Shown here: positions 7,838 to 14,483 of the stretch, piece after piece
Layout: each line of letters starts with the position of its first letter
Numbering within the stretch: the first letter of the stretch is position 1
DNA from: Acidimicrobiia bacterium
Lineage (GTDB): Bacteria > Actinomycetota > Acidimicrobiia > Acidimicrobiales > Poriferisodalaceae
Reading direction: 5' to 3'
DNA: 64,000 bases
Assembly (NCBI GenBank): GCA_022826045.1
Contig: JAJDVQ010000035.1
Location: 62,001-126,000, forward strand
Made by a program: the position numbers and the translations under genes
The notes under the pieces: model-generated
The model's database searches: none
Told to the model about the DNA's origin: nothing
The model's input: only the letters and a program-made list of their open reading frames with translations

Positions 7838-9004
7838 ATGGGTACGGCATCTCTCACGCCGACGCTGCGCTGGACGGGCGACAGCATCGAGATCATCGAT
7901 CAGACGCGGCTGCCTGCCGAGTTGGTGCTGCTCGATGTGCGTGATGCGGCCAGCGCCGTGGATGCCATCGAGCGGCTTGCCATCCGAGGGGCGCCCGCGC
8001 TCGGTGCGTTCGGGGCGCTTGCCCTGGTTGTCGGCCTCGACGAGGCGCAACCCGACTCGCTGGACGCGGCACGCGAGGTGCTGGAGCGGTTGCGGCACGA
8101 GATCGGCGATGCCCGGCCGACGGCGGTCAACCTGCGATGGGCCGTGGACCGCACGGTCGATGCTGCGCTGACTCCCTGCGGTTCGTTCGACGCGAGCAGC
8201 AACACGCGCGGCGGCAGCGCTGGCAGAGAAAGCAGCGACGGCGCGAGCAGCACACGCGGCAATACAGGCAGCGTGGCTGAGCTGCGGCAGCGGCTGCTCG
8301 ATGAGGCGTTGGCCATCGGCGCCGAAGACGCTCGGGCGTGCGCCGAGATCGGTCGGCTCGGGCGGGAAGTGCTGGCGGAAGCCACGGTGATCGCGACGCA
8401 CTGCAACGCAGGACGGCTGGCAACTGCGGGCATCGGAACAGCGCTGGCCGCGTTCTATGCGAAGGCTGCTGCCGGTGAGCCGGTGCGCGTGCTGGCGGCC
8501 GAGTCGCGCCCGCTCCTGCAGGGCGCCCGTCTCACCGCATGGGAGCTGGCTGACGCGGGCATCGACGTGTCGGTCGTGCCCGACGGTGCCATGGCGTCGC
8601 TGATCGCGGGAGGCGAGGTGGACGCCGTGATCGTGGGCGCGGACCGCATAGCTGCCAACGGCGACACTGCCAACAAGGTGGGCACGCTGGCCCACGCTCT
8701 GGCCGCCGCCGATGCGGGCATCGGCTTCTACGTCGCAGCGCCGACCACCACCGTCGACGCGGCTGTGCCATCGGGCGACCGCATCGTCATCGAGCAGCGA
8801 AGCCCCGATGAGGTTCACCACGCCGGCGGGCAGCGTCTGACGCCGGAAGATGCGAAAGCCGTCAACCCGGCGTTCGACGTGACACCGGCCCGGCTGATCA
8901 CGGCGATCATCACCGATGGCGGTGTGTTGCGACCTCCGTATGAGCAGTCCATTGCTCAGGCGCTGATCACGGCCGGAGACGAGCTGCGGGGTTCAGACGG
9001 ATGA
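7838..9004 (+). CDS. mtnA: S-methyl-5-thioribose-1-phosphate isomerase
   Basis: A 388-residue MtnA, an eIF2B-related aldose-ketose isomerase converting methylthioribose-1-phosphate to methylthioribulose-1-phosphate in methylthioadenosine salvage. Active-site Cys189 (THCNAG) and Asp269 (GADRIAANGD) are present, with RGAPA near the N-terminus. Between about residues 111 and 147 it carries a Ser/Gly/Asn/Arg-rich insertion made of two imperfect 17-codon repeats (GCGAGCAGC at 8192 and 8243), absent from typical MtnA. It is followed 67 bp downstream by an aldolase/dehydrogenase fusion. No mtnB, mtnC, mtnD or mtnK is in view, so the classical methionine salvage branch is not supported here. Confidence 0.93.
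   Translation: MGTASLTPTLRWTGDSIEIIDQTRLPAELVLLDVRDAASAVDAIERLAIRGAPALGAFGALALVVGLDEAQPDSLDAAREVLERLRHEIGDARPTAVNLRWAVDRTVDAALTPCGSFDASSNTRGGSAGRESSDGASSTRGNTGSVAELRQRLLDEALAIGAEDARACAEIGRLGREVLAEATVIATHCNAGRLATAGIGTALAAFYAKAAAGEPVRVLAAESRPLLQGARLTAWELADAGIDVSVVPDGAMASLIAGGEVDAVIVGADRIAANGDTANKVGTLAHALAAADAGIGFYVAAPTTTVDAAVPSGDRIVIEQRSPDEVHHAGGQRLTPEDAKAVNPAFDVTPARLITAIITDGGVLRPPYEQSIAQALITAGDELRGSDG
8192..8277 (+). repeat. In-frame imperfect 51-bp duplication inside mtnA
   Basis: GCGAGCAGCAACACGCGCGG at 8192 recurs imperfectly as GCGAGCAGCACACGCGGC at 8243, a 51-bp period equal to 17 codons. It encodes the low-complexity insertion (ASSNTRGGSAG / ASSTRGNTGS) that interrupts MtnA and appears to have grown by duplication. 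Confidence 0.6.
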
Positions 9005-9071
9005 CGGGCATAGGCGAGTACACGCGGGTGGCGTTGGCTTCGGCCGGGCCGGCCGGGGCAGGGGCGGGCCG

Positions 9072-11282
9072 GTGCTGAATCGTTGGGACGACGCAGAGGC
9101 GGCGCGCTGGGCGGAGTTGGGCGATCTGGGCGAGATCACCTACGGATCGCGCCTGGTGGGCGCCGATCCGGCGCTGGTGCTGCACGGCGGCGGCAACACG
9201 TCCGTCAAGGGCCACAGCACCGATGCTTGGGGCGAGCCGGTTCCGACGCTGTGGGTGAAGGGCAGCGGCTGGGACCTCGCCACCATCGAGCTGCCGGGCT
9301 TCGCGCCGCTGCGCCTCGAGCCCGTCCGGCGACTGGCCGAGCTGGCGGAGCTGAGCGACACCGAGATGGTGAACCAGCTGCGGATCCACTTGCTCGACGC
9401 CAGCGCTCCGAACCCGTCGGTGGAGGCGATCCTGCATGCGCTGCTGCCTCACCGCGCCGTGCTGCACAGCCATGCCGATGCCGTGCTGGCGCTCACCAAC
9501 ACCGCCGACGGCGACGCGCGGGTCCGTGACCTGTGGGGCGACCGGGCCGTCGTGGTGCCCTACGTGATGCCCGGCTTCGATCTTGCCCGTCGCTGCGCGG
9601 ACGAATGGCAGGCGCAGGCTCACGACGGCACCGAAGCGATGGTGCTGCTGAACCACGGCATCTTCACCTTCGGCGAGACCACTCGCCAGGCGTACGACTC
9701 GATGATCGACCGGATCAGCGAGGCCGAACAGTGCCTTGCCGATGCGGGCGTCACGTCGTTCAGCCCTGCAGCCGACGACCGTGCGGCGCGGGGCGGCTTT
9801 CCCGATGTCGCGCCGAAGGGCGAGGCCGCCGCACGGCTGAACAGGGCGTGGGCCCATTACGGCGAGACCGGCGACGACAACCTGCCGCAAGAACTGTGGG
9901 GCAGCACCGACGCCGGGGCATTGGCGGCAGGCGCGGTCGAGGCGGTGGCGGAGCTTCGGGCTGCAATCTCGGATGCGGCGGGCGTGCCGATGCTGTTGCG
10001 AGCTGTGCACGACGAGCGGGCCGAGGCGTTCTGCGCCCGCGACGACCTGGCATCGGTGGCATGCCGCGGGCCGTCGACGCCAGATCACATCATCCGCACC
10101 AAGCAGTTCCCGATGGTGGGCCGCGATGTCGCTGCGTTCGTCGAGGGGTACTGCGCATACTTCGAGCGAAACTGCGCCCGCCACGCCGACGGTGGTTCGC
10201 CATCCAGTCACGGATCGCACAACGGCGGCGCCGCGCATGCCTCGCTCATCATGCTCGATCCGGCGCCGCGTGTGGTGCTCGAACCCGAGCTCGGGCTGTG
10301 GACGGCGGGACGGCGTGCAGCCGACTGCGACATCGCCGCGGACATCTACCTGCACACCATCGACGTCATCAACGCAGCGGAGACCCTCGGGGGATACGTT
10401 GCGCTCGGCGAGTCCGACCTGTTCGACGTGGAGTACTGGGAGCTGGAGCAGGCGAAGCTGGCGCGCGCCGGCGCGCCGGCTGCCCTGACCGGACAGGTAG
10501 CGCTGGTGACCGGTGCCGCGTCGGGCATCGGCCGGGCTGCAGCCGCGGCGCTGGCTGCAGCAGGCGCGGCCGTGGTCGGCATCGATGTCGACCCCGCAAT
10601 CACGTACGACGACGACAGCGGCGGCCGGCCGCCGGCACTGCACGGTTCGGCATGGCTCGGCATCAGGGCCGATGTGACCGACCCCGATGCGATGACCGCA
10701 GCGGTTGCCGGCGCGGTCGAGCGCTTCGGGGGCATCGACATCGTCGTGGCAGCGGCCGGCATCTTCGGCCCCTCGGCACCGCTGGGAGATCTGGCGACCG
10801 AGGACGGGTTGGTCACGGCCTGGCAGCAGACGTTCGACATCAACGTGAGCGGCGCAGCGAACACCCTCGCTGCGGCTCATCGGGTGCTGCGGCACTCTCC
10901 GACCGGCGGCCGTGTCGTCATCGTCGGCTCGAAGAACGTACCCGCACCAGGCAAGGGCGCTGCTGCCTACTCGGCGTCGAAGGCGGCGCTGACGCAGCTC
11001 GCCCGTGTCGCGGCGCTCGAATGGGCGCCCGACGGCATCACCGTCAATGTGGTGCATCCCGACGGCGTGTTCGACACGGGGCTGTGGTCCGACGAGCTCA
11101 TCGCCGAGCGTGCCGCCAGCTACGGGCTGACTCCCGAGCAGTACCGGCGGCGCAACCTGCTGGGCCGCGAACTGGTGTCGGCCGATGTGGGCGCCCTCAT
11201 CGCCCAGATGTGCGGCCCCGCCTTCGCCCACACCACCGGCGCCCAGATCCCCCAGGACGGAGGCAGCGACCGCACAATTTAG
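9072..11282 (+). CDS. Bifunctional class II aldolase / short-chain dehydrogenase
   Basis: A 736-residue fusion. Residues 1 to about 465 are a class II (metal-dependent) aldolase with GGGNTSVK near the N-terminus, zinc-ligand region VLHSHADAV and LLNHGIFTFG. Residues about 473-736 are an NAD(P)-binding short-chain dehydrogenase with TGAASGIG and catalytic YSASK (around 632). Relatives act as rhamnulose-1-phosphate aldolase/lactaldehyde dehydrogenase. No rhamnose genes are nearby, while mtnA is immediately upstream, so cleavage of methylthioribulose-1-phosphate to DHAP and methylthioacetaldehyde, with oxidation or reduction of the aldehyde by the second domain, is an attractive inference. Start GTG 9072. 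The DNA loop coding for a Ser/Gly/His-rich insertion lies near 10185-10235. Confidence 0.85.
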   Translation: MLNRWDDAEAARWAELGDLGEITYGSRLVGADPALVLHGGGNTSVKGHSTDAWGEPVPTLWVKGSGWDLATIELPGFAPLRLEPVRRLAELAELSDTEMVNQLRIHLLDASAPNPSVEAILHALLPHRAVLHSHADAVLALTNTADGDARVRDLWGDRAVVVPYVMPGFDLARRCADEWQAQAHDGTEAMVLLNHGIFTFGETTRQAYDSMIDRISEAEQCLADAGVTSFSPAADDRAARGGFPDVAPKGEAAARLNRAWAHYGETGDDNLPQELWGSTDAGALAAGAVEAVAELRAAISDAAGVPMLLRAVHDERAEAFCARDDLASVACRGPSTPDHIIRTKQFPMVGRDVAAFVEGYCAYFERNCARHADGGSPSSHGSHNGGAAHASLIMLDPAPRVVLEPELGLWTAGRRAADCDIAADIYLHTIDVINAAETLGGYVALGESDLFDVEYWELEQAKLARAGAPAALTGQVALVTGAASGIGRAAAAALAAAGAAVVGIDVDPAITYDDDSGGRPPALHGSAWLGIRADVTDPDAMTAAVAGAVERFGGIDIVVAAAGIFGPSAPLGDLATEDGLVTAWQQTFDINVSGAANTLAAAHRVLRHSPTGGRVVIVGSKNVPAPGKGAAAYSASKAALTQLARVAALEWAPDGITVNVVHPDGVFDTGLWSDELIAERAASYGLTPEQYRRRNLLGRELVSADVGALIAQMCGPAFAHTTGAQIPQDGGSDRTI

Positions 11283-11414
11283 TCGTGACATCCGGGCGCA
11301 TCTGGCAAACTGACGCCATGCACACCGGCACGCTGCCCCTTCAGAGGGCGCTCTGCATCGGTGGCCAGGCAGATTGCCGCATCGTAAGCGCCCTTGTGCT
11401 CGCGGACGTTCCCC

Positions 11415-12533
11415 GTGGCTGAAGTACCGGCCGCCGAAATCCCCGACCTCGTCGATATCAAACGTCTGCGCTTGGATGCTCGCAACCCTCGGTTGACCGA
11501 CGGGGAACACCTCTCACAAGACGCGCTGCTCAAGAGGCTATGGCGCGACTACGCTGTCCACGAAATCGCAATGTCCATTGCCGCGAACGGCTATTTCAAG
11601 CATGAACCCCTGTTCGCGGCAGAAGAAGACGGCGATCTTGTCGTCATTGAAGGGAACCGGCGCCTCGTCGCAGTGACAGTGTTGCGGGATGCACAGTTAC
11701 GGCAACAACTCAAGGTGACCGATCTTGACGATATTGCCCCCGAATCCATCGCAGCTTTGGCCGAGCTTCCGGTTTTATACCGTTCTCGTTCGGATGTCTG
11801 GCAGTACATCGGCTTCAAGCATGTTAACGGACCTCAGCCTTGGCAGTCCGCAGCCAAGGCTCAGTACATCGCATGGCTGCGCAATGAACTAAGAATCCCG
11901 CTCGACGATATCGCGCGTCAAATCGGTGATCGGCACAGAACCGTACAACGGTTGTACCGCGGCCAGATGGTGCTGGAGCAGGCCGAGAGCAGTGGCGCTT
12001 TTTCACGCGAAAACAGGTATTTCACGCGGTTTGCATTTTCCCACCTTTACACGGGCCTTGATTACCCGAACATTCAACGCTATCTCGGCATCGTTCCCGA
12101 CGAGAGCTTCTGCCCGAACCCAGTCCCGCCGGAAGGCATCGACAATCTTGGCCGCCTGACCCAATGGCTATATGGCGACAAACCGAAAGACATACGTCCT
12201 CTTATTCAATCGCAAAACCCTGACCTTCGTTTGCTTGAGGAAGCGCTCGGCACTGACGAAGGGATAGAAGCGCTGGAGCATGGACGCGAACTCAAAATTG
12301 CTCTCGATATCGCCATCGGTGACCCGACGCTTTTTCGGCGCGATCTCCAAGACGCCAAGCTCAGTTTGCAGCGGGCTCAAGGACGTCAACTCAGCGGCGA
12401 CAGCGGCGACAGCGGAACGCTTGCGCTCGTCATGCAAATTCTCGATCTCGCTGACAGCCTTCGGCTCAACATGGAATCCTACCGTCGAGGTGATCGTTCG
12501 CTCCGAAGCGAACGTTATGGGTCAGCTTCGTGA
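11415..12533 (+). CDS. ParB-like nuclease-domain protein of the defence island
   Basis: About 372 residues beginning with a ParB/Srx-type fold: IKRLRLDARNPRL, then ANGYF and the signature EGNRRLVAV. The middle (LDDIARQIGDRHRTVQRLYR) looks like a helix-turn-helix. No Walker-type partner ParA is nearby, so this is not an ordinary partition gene; ParB-fold proteins with GNRR can hydrolyse NTPs or cut DNA. It overlaps the next gene by 4 bp (GTGA). GTG 11415 is chosen; TTG 11394 is possible, and neither has a good ribosome-binding site. Base composition drops clearly below the flanking genes here, suggesting horizontal acquisition. Confidence 0.7.
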   Translation: MAEVPAAEIPDLVDIKRLRLDARNPRLTDGEHLSQDALLKRLWRDYAVHEIAMSIAANGYFKHEPLFAAEEDGDLVVIEGNRRLVAVTVLRDAQLRQQLKVTDLDDIAPESIAALAELPVLYRSRSDVWQYIGFKHVNGPQPWQSAAKAQYIAWLRNELRIPLDDIARQIGDRHRTVQRLYRGQMVLEQAESSGAFSRENRYFTRFAFSHLYTGLDYPNIQRYLGIVPDESFCPNPVPPEGIDNLGRLTQWLYGDKPKDIRPLIQSQNPDLRLLEEALGTDEGIEALEHGRELKIALDIAIGDPTLFRRDLQDAKLSLQRAQGRQLSGDSGDSGTLALVMQILDLADSLRLNMESYRRGDRSLRSERYGSAS

Positions 12534-13516
12534 CAGCCAGCCTGCGGGCGATCAGTGCCGCCTCGCCGTTGGCAAAGCTCGCTGACTGGCTGGAACTCTC
12601 AGTACTGCTTGATTTCGACAGGAATGCCAGCAGGCAAGAACTCGCAACCGAACTCCGGCTCAACGGCACCATCGAGGCGCCCGGCGCATTTGACACAGCA
12701 GACAACTTAGACACAGGCGGTGCTGGCCAAGAGGGGTCGGCAGACGTCGAAGCAGAAGTCGATCACGATGGGCATCATGCTGAAGCTATCGCTGATGACG
12801 CATTCATGGAGCTCGAACGGCGTTCCAAATTCGCTGACGAAGGATACCCGTTCAGGCTCGAAGGTGACAGCATTGAATTGAAAAATGGCATTGATCCGGT
12901 TCTCTCAAGTTATGTCTTCCTTCTACTGCTGTCATGGTGCGGTCCCAATCAAGACGGCACTCCACGCCATCATCCGGAGCGAGTATTCGAAGCCCTGTGT
13001 GCAAAAGCGGTTGCCCTCTACTTGGGAGGCCCGGACAATGCCAAGGGCCATCGGTTCGGCTGGCCGCGAGCCGGTGAGCACAAGAGCTTTGCAGATGCAC
13101 TTGGGAACGCCATCGAGAAACTCTGCGAAGGTGGACAGGTGAAGCACCGTGCCCAGTCTCGTGTGCCCAAGGACGATCAGCTTGATGTGATTGCCTGGAT
13201 CCCGTTCCCCGATAAGCGTCCCGGACAGCTCATAGCCTTCGGGCAATGCGCAACTGGCGCGAACTGGGAAGCCAAGCTATCCGAATTGCCTGACACCGCT
13301 GCATGGTGCACATATTGGATGACTGATCCGCCCTTGGTGCCACCCATCCGGACCTTTTTTGTACCTCACTGCATCGAGCGAGGCCACTGGGATTGGGTCA
13401 CCACACGCACGGGCATAATCTTCGAGCGTTGCCGCATTTCTTCACAACTCATTGCACTCGACGGCGACGAGTTCGAGTCAGCTCGTCTGTGGACTCGCGA
13501 CAGGTTGCAAAGCTAA
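12530..13516 (+). CDS. Hypothetical protein, putative PD-(D/E)XK-like endonuclease
   Basis: A 328-residue protein that I do not recognise as a named family. Its C-terminal half contains DDQLDVIAWIPF followed by GQLIAFGQCATGANWEAK, a hydrophobic-strand Asp / second-strand arrangement resembling PD-(D/E)XK nucleases but with Gln-Cys in place of the canonical ExK. The N-terminal third has an acidic Asp/Glu/Ala-rich linker (about 60-85). The GTG start sits in the stop codon of the ParB-like gene (GTGA), so the two are translationally coupled and probably act together. It is convergent with the Dam-type methylase, whose mark it could sense or be restrained by. Nuclease activity is an inference. 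Confidence 0.55.
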   Translation: MTASLRAISAASPLAKLADWLELSVLLDFDRNASRQELATELRLNGTIEAPGAFDTADNLDTGGAGQEGSADVEAEVDHDGHHAEAIADDAFMELERRSKFADEGYPFRLEGDSIELKNGIDPVLSSYVFLLLLSWCGPNQDGTPRHHPERVFEALCAKAVALYLGGPDNAKGHRFGWPRAGEHKSFADALGNAIEKLCEGGQVKHRAQSRVPKDDQLDVIAWIPFPDKRPGQLIAFGQCATGANWEAKLSELPDTAAWCTYWMTDPPLVPPIRTFFVPHCIERGHWDWVTTRTGIIFERCRISSQLIALDGDEFESARLWTRDRLQS

Positions 13517-13596
13517 GCGTTCTCCACTCCGATCATCCGCAGCTCAGGACTATGATTGACAATTCGCCGTCGTAGTCAGTTCTACGTTATCAACTA

Positions 13597-14472
13597 TTAC
13601 AAGTCAATACGCTGCCGGGTAATGACAAGTTCGTTGCGAACTGTTGCATGGGCCGTTTTTACAGCCACGCGTACTGCGGTGAATTCATATTGCTGCACAA
13701 GTTCAGAAACGTGAGGGTCAGCATTGTATGTCATCAAGAACTCTCCATTTGAGGCCGCCAGAATCTCGAAGAGTGCTGCGTGATCAATCTCGTTATAGCT
13801 ATAGAGTCGTCTTCCAGGTTGCTTGCTGCCCATAGTATAAGGTGGATCGACGAAAATGACCGTCTTGGGCTTGCCCGCATATTGATTCAACTGTGCTAAC
13901 CCATCTCCACATTCAATAGATAGACGGTGTCGGTTGTGTTGGATGTCGCGAATGCGGTTAATGAGAGTCTGAGGGTACCATCGCGACTCAAGCCCTCGTC
14001 CATTCTCTCCCGAACGAAGCAAGGCTGCGCCATTTGCGATGATTCCGGCGCGGCTTGTGCGATTGCGGATCAATGTCCGGAATGCGCTGTCCAAAATTGT
14101 GTCTCCTGTATCTCCGAGCAATTGGTCGACACTCTCGGAATCAGGATGAAATGATTCGATACGCTCACAGAGTTCGTCCGGGTGTTCGAGGACACAAGTC
14201 CAGAATGCAGCAATTGAACCATCTAGTTCGACCATTTCGGCGCGGTCGGCATAATCCTCCGCAATAGCCAAGAGAGACGCCGTTGCACCGCCGCAGAACG
14301 GCTCAAGAAAGATCGTGGGCCGTTCGGTGAGTTGACTTAGCCATGTCCTCAGATGAGGTATTAGCCAAGACTTGCCGCCTGGGTAACGAAGGGGAGAGCG
14401 GAGAGGCACGCTTGACACGTTGGCCGCTGGGATGCTGGAAACTGGAAACTCATCCGTCGCATCGGCAGACAT
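13597..14472 (-). CDS. D12-class adenine-specific DNA methyltransferase (Dam-like)
   Basis: A 291-residue N6-adenine methyltransferase of the D12/Dam class. The SAM-binding motif RSPLRYPGGKSW lies near residue 30, LEPFCGGATASL near 55 and catalytic VDPPYTMG near 215. It is codirectional with the DUF499-type ATPase gene and only 11 bp downstream, so it is likely the last gene of that operon. Its AT-richer composition nevertheless matches the ParB-like and nuclease genes it faces, suggesting it arrived with them. It could protect host DNA from the neighbouring nuclease. The sequence specificity cannot be read from the protein. Confidence 0.85.
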   Translation of the reverse strand: MSADATDEFPVSSIPAANVSSVPLRSPLRYPGGKSWLIPHLRTWLSQLTERPTIFLEPFCGGATASLLAIAEDYADRAEMVELDGSIAAFWTCVLEHPDELCERIESFHPDSESVDQLLGDTGDTILDSAFRTLIRNRTSRAGIIANGAALLRSGENGRGLESRWYPQTLINRIRDIQHNRHRLSIECGDGLAQLNQYAGKPKTVIFVDPPYTMGSKQPGRRLYSYNEIDHAALFEILAASNGEFLMTYNADPHVSELVQQYEFTAVRVAVKTAHATVRNELVITRQRIDL

Positions 14473-14483
14473 TGAGCAGTCAG

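Noticed and set aside
9001-9078. A 25-codon frame overlapping the mtnA stop (ATGA)
   Set aside because: Gly/Ala-rich and without ribosome-binding support of its own; more likely chance in GC-rich spacer.
11318-11422. A 34-codon frame ahead of the ParB-like gene
   Set aside because: No ribosome-binding site, no recognisable feature, and it overlaps the likely ParB-like start.
8967-11510. An 847-codon open frame antisense to the aldolase/dehydrogenase gene
   Set aside because: Its product is His/Arg/Gly-rich with no recognisable domain, and the + strand frame is a fully conserved enzyme; long antisense frames are expected in high-GC DNA.
11415-12533. A chromosome- or plasmid-partition parB
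   Set aside because: No parA partner or parS-like site is nearby, and the gene is coupled to a putative nuclease within a defence island.
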